A stretch of 64,000 nt of DNA from Vanessa cardui (Eukaryota; Arthropoda; Insecta; Lepidoptera; Nymphalidae). The DNA lies in the NCBI RefSeq assembly GCF_905220365.1, contig NC_061133.1, forward strand, positions 8,422,171-8,486,170, read 5' to 3'. The notes below the pieces were generated by a model. It was not told where the DNA came from, searched no databases, and was given only the letters and a program-made list of their open reading frames with translations. This document shows, in pieces, positions 27,167-37,591 of this stretch (positions are counted from its first letter, which is position 1; every line of letters starts with the position of its first letter). Both the position numbers and the translations under genes were made by a program.

Positions 27167-30094
27167 TTTATTTATTGCAATATTTGTTTGGGTTCATTTT
27201 GGTTTGTGTTTTTAATTGGTCCAAATTGAACATTATAAACTATCGGACTTTTATACGTCCTATTGTAATTCGTTCGCGAGATAAAATATAATCTAACAAT
27301 ATTAACAGTTTTACCGTGACATTTATACAGATACAGAAACAGCATTGATATTTAAAGACGGAGAGATCATAAATAATGGTCGACAATAGCACGGTAAGTT
27401 CCCGATTATCAAGTGAACTTTGAGAATTTTCAGAAAAACACAAAAATGAAAACAGAAATGTTTAATTCAGAAGAATATAGCACACATACCAACCAAATAA
27501 GAACAGTACAATGTAGATAGCTGAAATCGCGGCTTCACCCGCGAGGAATTTAGCTTGTCACGATAATCAATTACCATAGTAACGTGTACGGTTATTTTAT
27601 AATAATAATCCAAAAAAACTATAAAGCATTAGGAAGTAACGTGAGTCTAGTGTGGAGACTGATGTACTGCGACTTAAAGGTTTTGAACTCAGGTCGTGCG
27701 CTTTCCGTTCTGACTTATGACTTATATATTGTCTGCAACTACCACAGGGCAAGCATCGTAGATTAAGGCCTCACTATTCCAATACTGGCTAAGAAATCCG
27801 TCCGTCCCTCCTAGCTCGGAATTACTTTTATCGGTATTTAGTATTTATGTAAAAACTGTGTTTATGTGGAAACTGATATATTGTCTGTATCAAACCCTAT
27901 TTAATAATTTTAGGTGGATGAACTTCTTAAAATTACGTTATGTTTTAATGTTTACTTAGATATGTACATAAATAAATGAATTTATACATCCCCGAAAATT
28001 AAGATTAACTAAATCATCCCCCAGTTTTTTATATGTATCGAAAGTTTAAATATTAGTTTCCATATTTGTTTTCTATTCTATCTTCTACTTATACATACAT
28101 AGTTTAACTTATATATTGTAATATATAAATAATATGATGTTAGGATATACAAACACGTGTGCTGGATTAATTTTATCATCAAAACATTTAAAAAAGACAA
28201 CCAGCTAAAATTATACTTTTCAATATGAGTTCCACGCACCGCCCCAAAATTAATAAATGCTCTATACTTTACTTTAAAATGTCCATAAACCAAGATACAG
28301 TGTGACGAAATATGTCGTGAATCGCAATTCGTATTAAACAGATTGACGTCACGAATTGTAAGCATTCAAATTTCATGAGGCAAACAGAATTGGAAGTTAT
28401 CTGTGGACTCATGAAAGTGAGGCATTCACCTTAAAACCATTGTAAGGAAAACTAAGTTTGGTTGTTAAGGTATTCGACATTTGCAAGTTATATTTAATTT
28501 AAATTAAAAAAGTTTTTCTTTTTTTGCTATTTGACAGAAACTTCAATTGGTAGTAGGATTAGATCAATTCGTTTTGGTACCTGCCAAACCGTCATTTTAT
28601 TTGCTTCTAAACATTTCACTACTTATTGCTAGTACTTTGGTGTAGAGGTTTTAACAGGGAGAACATCGATGTAATATGCTTAAAGATATAACTGTTAGTT
28701 GCCAAGTTTATTGATACGGCAAAATTACAATTAAATAAATATTTAAACTCATAATTTAAACACTGATGCTATATCCTAAAATCATTCATATCGCGTGCTT
28801 CTCGTATAGCTATTATATATATTGTGATATATTATATTTTTTGTAACTTATGTTAAACTCAAACTACGCACAAGAACGAACAAATTATTTGAAAACAATA
28901 CCATTTGTTTGTACAGAAAAACCCACATTTTTATTCTGAAAAGACGTATTTTCCAATAACAGTTTTGTTATTGTCATAGAATTGAAAAAACATTATAGTC
29001 TTACATAATTGATAATTCAAATATAATTTTAGAAAAAACCTTATAGTAAACATATGATTTGATTCGAAAACAAACGTAAGATAGAAAAATTATATGATAT
29101 TTTTTCAAATTTAAAGAATTTTCCAAATCGGTTCATAAATAACTTAGTTCTAAGGAAACAAAAGTAAAATATTTCCTTTTTTAAAATCGCTTTCTAGAAA
29201 ACTTAAAATCAATTTTCATTACATTGTGTAATATATAATATCAATAGACCATATTTACTAAATTACACCAAGCGCCTGACAAATTTTTGTAACTCTCTGG
29301 AAGCTGTACGAACGATTGCAACAAATTTTGCTTACTTAAACATAAATATTGCATTTCGAGGCGATTATTTTATTAATTTTTTTTATATCGCAACACCATA
29401 AATAGTAACTTTTTTTATTCGAATCTTCAATAAATTCTGATTTTACCACCACAGATTCAAATATACAAAAGATACACTGTTATGTTGTCTAATCCAGTAA
29501 AGATTTCCATTGTTTTTGATGAGATAAATAACAATTTTATTAAACAGTTTCTACTTAAAAACTATAAACCGAATCAATCGTGATTTAGCTTATTCCGCTA
29601 ATATAGCATATTCCGGCATGTAGCTTCGCAAGAATTTCTAAGTAAAGGGTTGAGAAAACAACGTAAGTCATGATTGTTTTATTTGTTTTCTTATTTCGTC
29701 TCTCTAACCAATCACAACTAAATAAATCTAAAATCGATATCGATATTGGCAATAGCTTTTTTTTAAGTGATCAGAAATATTATTTTTTTCGATCTTGCCA
29801 AATTGGCCTTGACCACGCCTTTGAAAGTAAAAACTTATTTGTCATACACAACTGAATATATATATGCTTTAATATAACTTGAAACGAAGTGAAAATATAA
29901 ATTATTTAACGTGCGGAATTTTAAAATTATATAACGAATTTAATGTTAATTCTTATCAAGTGTGTGTACGGGTGCAACAAATTACAACTATGTATAAATG
30001 TAGCTATGAATGTTTTTATCGCCTGTTTAACTAACGAGGAGTTATGTTTGTTTTGATTTAATATAATTATCATGTGTGGCGCTTAGTTTATATG

Positions 30095-30330
30095 TAAAGT
30101 TTGCGCAGACGCCGGTGTAGAGGCGCGAGATGCGAGGCGGCGTGCGGTGCGGCCGCGCATCGCATAGCATTGTCAGCGATCAACGCTCAAGGCATCAGCG
30201 ATTCCGCGCTCGTAGGTATCGGCACGCGATCACGTGACTCATTGACGTCAATACTGACCTCTGCCAGCATCGGCTCGCCTCCTGCCTGCTTATCTGAGCC
30301 GAAATAGCCCTACATAGCCGATCCGTCTGC
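30095..30330. promoter_or_regulatory. CpG-rich patch with CRE palindrome
   Basis: About 230 bp of dense CpG (for example GCGGCGTGCGGTGCGGCCGC) in AT-rich surroundings. It contains an E-box (CACGTG at 30231-30236), an AP-1-like TGACTCA and a perfect TGACGTCA at 30243-30250. A 68-codon plus-strand ORF covers it but has no strong start context or splice link. Likely a promoter or enhancer with an untranslated exon; the gene served is unknown and may be the unnamed gene starting at 39906, in which case this would be intronic. Confidence 0.35.
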
Positions 30331-30659
30331 TTCCTCGCTGTTCGTAGCGCACTCATATTACAAGGTTTAAGTTATTCGTTGTGCTAAAAAGCGAGTTTTT
30401 AAAAAACATTTTACTTGTGAATTAACATAAAATACGTCAATAGTGTTATGTCCATAATCAGTTAATATGCGTATAAATACATAAATATTATATTTATTGA
30501 AAAAAATATTTGAATAACTAGATGTGTTTTAAATTATAGCAGTGAAAACTTATTCATTTGTTATTTTATTTTGTTTCATCTAGCACATCATTTATATGGT
30601 CACCTCGTACGACACCATGGTTTTCAAAGGATGTTACATACCCAGTTTAAATAAAGGAT

Positions 30660-30800
30660 TCCTATAAACAGAAGGTTTGGATCTTATTCCACGAAACCAC
30701 TCCTATACCCACACACGTGTGGCAGGATTTTATTCGGCACATGCAAGTTACCTTACAATGCTTTCTTCGAGCATTAAGCACGATACAATTTAATAAATAA
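30660..30800 (-). mobile_element. degenerate SINE fragment
   Basis: The order AGAAGGTTTGGATCTTATTCCAC, then CACACGTGTGGCAGGATTTT, then GCACATGCAAGTTACCTTAC and GAGCATTAAGCACGA follows the minus-strand SINE body with many changes. The tRNA-like head is missing. Confidence 0.5.
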
Positions 30801-31889
30801 AATAAAAAGAAGTGAAGAATTTAAATACAAAAATGATCTTAAAATAAATCAATTTACTGAGTTTCTCATTTTTTTTTTCAATACAATACTTTATTTAAAA
30901 TGAGTATTTAACGACCCACAACATTTTAATTAAAATGTAAAAAAATAAGCTCACATTAATTTGCGAAAATGAAATTTTTAGGTATGCTATAAATCCAAAT
31001 AAATATTTTCAAGCCGAATAGGGTGCCAAAAGGGGGTGACTCGGTTCGTGAGCTTTATTTCAGTAAAAGCTTCAACAATGAACTCACAAACAAGTTAACG
31101 TTTAAAATACAAAATATTATGGCGTTGCAGAAAATGAATATTGAATACTTTGTTTTCAATTTGTTCATTCTATTGATAATCTATGAGCTGAAGACGGAAT
31201 AACGACGAGAATTTATAAATAAATAATTAAGTTAGGAATCCTATTTCGGCAGTTTAGCAACATGCAAAACACGTGGAATTGTTTAACCTTAACTATCATG
31301 CAGAATATTTTAATTTAAATGTGGTTGATACAAAATGTATGCACTGATATCCTATAATCCTGAATTACTGATGAGTTTATTGTTGACGTCTCGTTGGATT
31401 CACCCGGAAAAGGATTAAGACATTGGTCAATGAAACCTGGCTAGATAATTATATCATTTAAATATCCGTTATGTCCAATATTTATTAAATAAAAAAATTA
31501 AACTTGTTAAAATATATTAAGTTTTCTAATTTATTATAAATACCATTTAATATCAAAACGGTACGGTTTTTTTAATGACTTGATTACTTTGTCTACAAAC
31601 CTACTATTAATAATATTTTCTAAGCACAATCCTCTTATTTTATGTAAAAATAACTCGGCAATAAAACTAATATTTTTCTATATAGTAAAATGTATGACTT
31701 ACAGTCTAGTTAATTCGAAAATAATGAAACATTTTCATGTTCACTCCTGTGTCTGTATCTCCTAATTTCCCCCAAGACTACAACAACAACAAATTCTGAT
31801 TTTGAATTTTCATTTTTCTGATGATCTGATAAGATTGTTGCTTGTCCGCCATGAATGTCCACATTTGCCAGTCAATGCGGTTTACCTTT

Positions 31890-32180
31890 GTGGTAATTGT
31901 TGTCAGGTTTACAAGGGGGTAGGCCTTTGTGCAAGTCTGATGGGTAGAAAGTAGAAACAAGGGTGGTTTCTACTCTACAACATTTTCCATTGCGAAACCC
32001 TGATAATTATTATTATTGTGGTCTCGTTTGAAAGGTCAATCGTTAAGTGTAAACTACAGGCGCAAAGGACATAAAGTCTTAATTATAAGTTTGGTAACTT
32101 GTTAACAATATATGGTATTTATTACAGTGCCAATATCTAGGGCTGGTGCCCACTCATAACCTAGGCTAGTTTGCCAGGAA
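31890..32180 (+). mobile_element. decayed copy of the ~300-bp repeat
   Basis: Recognisable blocks in order are GGCCTTTGTGCAAGTCTGAT, CAGGCGCAAAGGACATAAAG, TTATTACAGTGCCAATATCT and a degraded GGTGCCCACTCATAACC. It is an old, diverged copy. Confidence 0.5.
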
Positions 32181-33376
32181 TTACTTACTAGTATTTGAGT
32201 CAAACACACTTAAGCGAGCCTGCACAAATCCCTCTGTGCTTTAAATTTTTATATTCCTTAATTTTGGTCACTTTAAGTAGTATTATTTTTTTATATTTTT
32301 AAATGTCATTGTGATGAAATAAACGGAAAAAAACAAATACTTCGTTTAAAACAAAATAAATGATTAAAAATAAAATCGAATAGTACGACATATGTTTTTA
32401 TCGTTGTTCAAACTAAGCGCCTAACCAGTAAACCTATCTTTGTAATAATTATTCAAATGTCCGACAATACCTTTCATTCATTCATATTAATGATAATTCA
32501 AATTTAGAAAATCACGTTTTTGAAAGTATCTATCCCAACGTGACTTTACAGGTAGAATGATATTACTTTTGAAGTTCACTCTCTGAATATAAATATTTTA
32601 TTTACAGTTAATGTAGATCAGTAACAAGGCAAAGGTAAACGTTTAAAGGCCGGGTATCACTTTCCGAATAAATTATTATTATTATAACGGAAAAACAAAT
32701 CATATTCTTATCCTGTCGGAGGATATGACGACTTCCTATCGTTTTGGTCATAGCTATTAATTGTTTGAATCGTCATTATTAGCTTAAAAAACTAACATGT
32801 TTTTAATATGTTAGAATATTTTAATACGTTTTAATAAATCGATTTTTTATCTGTGATTTTGTTTAAATTTAAGTATTATAGAAATAATATAATATGTTTG
32901 CGGGTATATTTACGTATTATACGTATTTTAGGTATAATTGACAATATTTATATGCCATTTATAAATCTATGAATCGAACTTATTCTTGAACTTTCACGAA
33001 CTGTATTGCTTTATAAATCTCATGCTCATCTCATCTCGTCCCTTATCAAAATCTTCTCTTTTAATCTTTTCTTCTTCTTTCTAAATTTATACTGACTATA
33101 TGTTAGCATATGACACTTTGCTATTTGTTTTTTGTTTTTTTTCTGAAAGTCACATTAATTTTCTTTAAAAAACAACTTACTACGATATTTTTCTTTAAGA
33201 ATTTATATAATATATTAACTTTACAATCAAAACAAATAAATTACTAATGAAGAATGGAATTTTAACTTTTATACCTATTTAAATAATCAAAATCAAAAGA
33301 TCAGGTTTAATTGTTTTGTTTTCTTATAATTATTTAAATAATTGAATTGTTATTTAGGAAAATTTTTAAAAAAATA

Positions 33377-33411
33377 TTAATAAAAGTAGGCTACTTACCT
33401 ACTTTTATTAA
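33377..33411. repeat. perfect 14-bp inverted repeat, 7-nt loop
   Basis: TTAATAAAAGTAGG (33377-33390) and CCTACTTTTATTAA (33398-33411) flank CTACTTA. It is a perfect hairpin with no neighbouring gene end, so the origin is unclear. Confidence 0.6.
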
Positions 33412-33785
33412 AAGGATTAATATAGTCTAGCTAATTTGAAACAATTTTGGTAGGCATGGTACTTTATTTTTCAATAGTTACCGTAGATTTTTCATGAACG
33501 TTGGAACATATTTTACGTAACAAAGTTACATAAAAATAGAAAAGTTACACAACAGTATTATCACACTCTAGCGAGATTTACAATCGAATAAATTCATAGT
33601 TTTTTTTATGTTTTTCATGTAGAGATAATAGAATATGAATACAAAATTTATGTATCGTGGTGACATAATGCCCACCGTAACAGAGTACATAACAACATTA
33701 TATCACATCGATATCGTCATGATAAATTTATAGATATATTATCGTAACGTAAAGACAATTAAGTAGCGTAATCACTACATATGTA

Positions 33786-34049
33786 TTATAAAACAAAGCC
33801 GCCGCGTCTGTCTCTCTGTGTGTTCGGGATAAGCTCGGATTTTCATGCGGTTTTCACTAATAGACAGAGGTATTTATGAGGAAGTTTTAGGCGTATCATT
33901 TGTAAGGTTTTTGTGTAAATAAGTTCGAATAGAACGTCAATTGTTAAACATGCCAGAAAAACGCATCAAAATATATACTTATATATAAAAAAAACAATTT
34001 TTTTTTTAAAAAACCTTATGTCTTGTGCGAAGCTGGGACGGGCAGCTAG
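33786..34049 (+). mobile_element. Helitron-like non-autonomous element (candidate)
   Basis: Starts with a segment of the type ATTATAAAACAAAGCCGCCGCGTCTGTC and ends CGAAGCTGGGACGGGCAGCTAG. The fixed CTAG end preceded by a GC-rich motif resembles non-autonomous Helitrons of Lepidoptera. Related ends occur at 50271-50445 and 57137-57435. No terminal inverted repeats or target duplication were seen, which suits this class. The class call is from memory of similar repeats. Confidence 0.45.
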
Positions 34050-34639
34050 ATTTATCAATAAAAATAATGGTTAAATAAAATTTTATAACTCCAACACTAT
34101 GCAGTCTGTGTAAATACTTTAAATTTCGATATTATCATCGTGGAACTTAATTAGATATCGTGACATGTCTGTGTCGTTGGAATACAATGCTTCAGCGGGA
34201 GTCTCACTTCTTCAGCGGATTACCCGCGTAAAATATAAATATAATAATTAGTTACCAGTCACTTAAGCTGTGTCGTCGGAAAAAGCATATTAATATTGTT
34301 TTACCACGAACGTTTGTCTAACTCCATAAATATGTAATATCATTTTTATTTATCAGTAAGACATTTTAGTCTGACTAATTGGATATAATAACAATTGAGA
34401 GAATTAAACGACTCTAAATATTAATTTCACAAATTAGTTTTTGTGCATCTTGTCGATGTTATAAAAACTTTTTTTATAATTTCGTAATTTTTAAACTATA
34501 ATTATTATAATAGTTGGTACTCATTGCCTTATAAGTATATAGTATAAATGGATAATATGAAGTACTTTTTTTTAAATAATGATAAGTATTGTAAGTATTA
34601 TCAAAGCTTATAAAATAAGCAGTATTCAGTATAAAAATT

Positions 34640-34704
34640 GTTATGTCCCTGTTTGAAGAGTGAGTTAGCCAGTGTAACTATAGGCACAAGGGACGTAACA
34701 TATA
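34640..34704 (+). mobile_element. short fragment of the ~300-bp repeat
   Basis: GTCCCTGTTTGAAGAGTGAG followed by GCACAAGGGACGTAACAT matches the middle of the family copy at 25161-25462. A (TA)n run begins immediately after it. Confidence 0.5.
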
Positions 34705-35739
34705 TATATATATATAATAATATCTCGTAATGTCTATAAAACTACTGAATGTTTTCTTTATTCCATTAAACTACGGATATAGATTTATAATACTGAATAT
34801 TATACAAAATAAAAACATGGTGCTGAAACTTTAAACTGAAATAATGTGAAAGTTTCATGTTTAAATTAAGAAAAAACAAACAGACAAAATGTAGCCGTGT
34901 TTACAATATAAAGTATGACATAGTTTCCCAAACACGTGTTCCCGGCAAGTGATAGCAAATTAAAACACTGACAAAACTAATTTAAAAAAAAGTAGCGACA
35001 TACACGTGACTCCGAGCCCACTTAGTATTAATGTTTGTGAATATTTCCTTTTCTTTTTAAAATCGTCGCAAGTCATTGACAATTATAATAAGATAGATTT
35101 GTTTTTTCGGATTATGTTTCTACTGAGTACTATGCAATACACATATATATAGATATATATGCAAGAAGAAATGTAATTTGAAATCATTGTGTGTAAACAT
35201 GAGTTTAATTTCCCGCATATTGTTGGCAGAGCTTTCACTAGTGTTTCTGTAAAAGCTCGTAAGCTTTAGTCTTCGATATGAATAACTTTGATTTCATAAA
35301 TTACACTAGAACTTTTTATAAGTTATCATAATCTTAAAAAGTAACAGCATTTTTCTGTTATGCAATAAAAAGTTTAACATATTATTAAGTATGTTAGAAT
35401 AATTAAGTTGAGTTTTTGTATACACGGCCTAATGCTCTGAAATCATATGCAATCTTATAAAATCTTTAGACACTACTTGCTACATTTGCATCATAACATC
35501 TTTGGGTGTATTTAAAAAGAATTATGGTGAAAAACAATTGAGACACGAAACTAAACATTACGTATAATGTAAGAGTATTAGTAAGTCGCACAGATAACCA
35601 TAAGGACCAGTTAGATTAACAAAAATATATGAAATATAATGTAAATTCTTCTCAATTTTTTGTAATATCTTAAGTACCATTTCAGTATTTAACTTGCAAA
35701 TTACAGAAATTAAATACACCTACACACCTCACCTCATTG

Positions 35740-35850
35740 CCTCCACTTGAACAGAAGGGCTGGTTCGTTTTTTGCACAGAGGATCGGAATTGCGATGCAA
35801 CGGGGAAATGCTGTTAGCATTCTTGCCACCATTCCACGCGGTCAAGATTT
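35740..35850 (+). mobile_element. LINE-derived fragment (probable)
   Basis: The balanced-GC string GAACAGAAGGGCTGGTTCGT...GCACAGAGGATCGGAATTGC...GGGAAATGCTGTTAGCATTC resembles a repeated lepidopteran LINE segment and stands out from its AT-rich surroundings. No intact frame remains. The family is not assigned. Confidence 0.35.
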
Positions 35851-35881
35851 GTACAGTAACTAGTTTTAGATACTGTACAAA
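35847..35881. repeat. inverted repeat around TTTGTACAGTA
   Basis: TTTGTACAGTA and TACTGTACAAA form 11-bp perfect arms around a 12-13-nt loop. It abuts the LINE-like fragment. Confidence 0.45.
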
Positions 35882-36264
35882 TTAAGCATTTAATGTTATT
35901 TCATATAATAATTTATTATAAGATTACTTGCCAATAGTAACATTAATATGCTTTAATAAACCACCAACCTAATCATTGATAAAAAACTATTTAATAAGGA
36001 ACAAAATACTACATGACAATCAACAATTTTAAATTTCTTGTAACTAATAATTCAATTGCCAAGTCACGTTTTCTATTTATAATTATAATTACTAATTACT
36101 AAGAATATACTAAATGTGTTGTTAACTTATTGATATACCTACCTAGCTTCTTAGTTACATATTTATCAAAATTTTTGTTACATATGTAACATTTCACCTT
36201 CCTTTATATAATATAAATTATTCAATATCACAACACTACCACGGTAAACATTTTTTGAGATATC

Positions 36265-36415
36265 ATCACTTATGCAATCACGTGAAATGGAAGAGATGAA
36301 AGAAAGGAAGCGATCTCAGAAGATTATTAAAGAAAAAAACGTGATCAGCCAGCGCCGGTGGCCGGTCGCCGGTCGCCCGGTCACTCACCGCTCGCACTCG
36401 TAAGTATAATCCAGG
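36265..36415. promoter_or_regulatory. small CpG patch with splice donors on both strands
   Basis: A 60-bp GC-rich core (36350-36412) carries overlapping strong donors: plus-strand CACTC then GTAAGTATA, and minus-strand GCGAGCG then GTGAGTGACC. On the plus strand a short frame begins MQSREMEEMKERKRSQ at about 36272 and runs to the donor. This could be a 5' exon of an unknown plus-strand transcript, a minus-strand first exon, or a divergent promoter. None can be proved here. Confidence 0.25.
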
Positions 36416-36864
36416 ATTTTTCCAGAATTAATTCTAATAAAAAAGTCATACATTTCCCGTCAGATGTATAATATGAAGTTCTTACATATTGATATATTTT
36501 TCAACCTCAAAGTCAAAAGGACAACAAAGCTTCGAGACTAGAACACTCTACACACTCTACCTACTCGATTTACAATTGATTTGTCGACGTCTACTTTTTA
36601 AATTCAAATATTGTTTATCTTTTCTTTGTAAATGGTAGAAAAACAACGCCTACTGATTCGATTCGGTATTTATTTATGGATTAGAGTTATACCAACTTTC
36701 AATCACGTTTTTACATATTGATTACAATTTTTAAATAGTACCTATATACGAAATAATTTGAGTTGTTTTATTTTTTATAAAATATTAATTTTGTTATTTC
36801 CTACCATTATATTATACTAGTCTGGTTAGTGTAATGGGTTGTTTTAAAAAACTGTAGAATTGTC

Positions 36865-37131
36865 ACAGAATGAAACCATTAAACGCCATTGCGGTTTTCT
36901 GCCAAGAAAATCTTTGTAGTAGACCGATTAGAAAATCGGGAGCGAAACACACCATGCCTTCGAAAGCACTTGAAGTGCTTACAGCCTGCCCGAATGGGTC
37001 TATACCGTCAACGAACGCTGTAAAGTGCTCGAAACGTCGGGATGTCCACAATAATTAATATACGCGATTAAAATCCGTTATAACTAGTTTTATTTAAATG
37101 TGTAATAATCGCGAAAATTTAAGACAACATT
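36865..37131 (+). mobile_element. dispersed repeat ending in the 42-bp arm sequence
   Basis: A block with GCTCGAAACGTCGGGATGTC, then TAATATACGCGATTAAAATC, runs into the arm sequence (37090-37131) that forms the hairpin at 23679-24101. Because the arm recurs, this is transposon sequence. The CGAAACGTC string and general look recall Penelope-like elements, but no GIY-YIG or RT motif is legible. ORFs of about 62 codons on both strands here are not genes. Confidence 0.45.
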
Positions 37132-37537
37132 CTATACCGTCAGTTATTTTGCTTACCGATCGAACTATAACTGACTATACATTTATCTCTATTTAAGAAA
37201 CAACACAATCTTCAGAATATAACTTAGATAATTATGTTAAGTTTAATTCAGCAATATGAGTTTGTAATAAATAATAATTAACAAAATTATTACAAAAGTT
37301 ATTTACTTTAACTTAAAATATATCGCCTGTTTGAACAAGCCATAAAAACCATAAAAATTTCAATATTTTACAAATATAATTTGTTTCCAAATTATATCCT
37401 AAATTTATATTAAAATAGTTCAACGTCATACAACGTTTTGAATAATTCTTGTTATGATGGCAAGTTTTGCGTCATCGTATATTAAAAACTTTTTGATTTC
37501 ATTCGAATATGATAAAACGAAATTATGACGTTCTTAC

Positions 37538-37591
37538 CTTAGTTTTCCTTGCTTTCTTCTCTTTTCCGATCACTTTGATGCTGTTTGAAAA
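37538..37591 (-). CDS. unidentified gene, coding exon 3 (54-bp microexon)
   Basis: An 18-codon exon, FSNSIKVIGKEKKARKTK, between a strong pyrimidine tract with TTTTCAG and donor GTAAGAACG. Phase 0-0, so it could be an optional cassette. Confidence 0.6.

Larger units (their letters stand above)
24102..30094. other. AT-rich non-coding DNA between repeats
   Basis: Except for the repeats listed at 25161-25462, 26611-26768 and 26854-27166, no exon is supported. A 125-codon minus-strand ORF (24541-24918) starting MLFVLAPNEKV was examined and not accepted. TGACGTCA occurs at 28344-28351. Region 27840-30090 is featureless AT-rich sequence. Confidence 0.4.
30801..36264. other. AT-rich non-coding DNA with repeat fragments
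   Basis: No exon is supported. Repeat fragments listed separately interrupt long AT-rich stretches, with a (TA)n run at about 34701-34717. The region could be a long intron of the unnamed minus-strand gene. Confidence 0.4.

Noticed and set aside
36863..37058. 62-codon ORFs on both strands over the same bases
   Set aside because: Lie in a dispersed repeat that ends in the 42-bp arm sequence; neither looks like a host protein.
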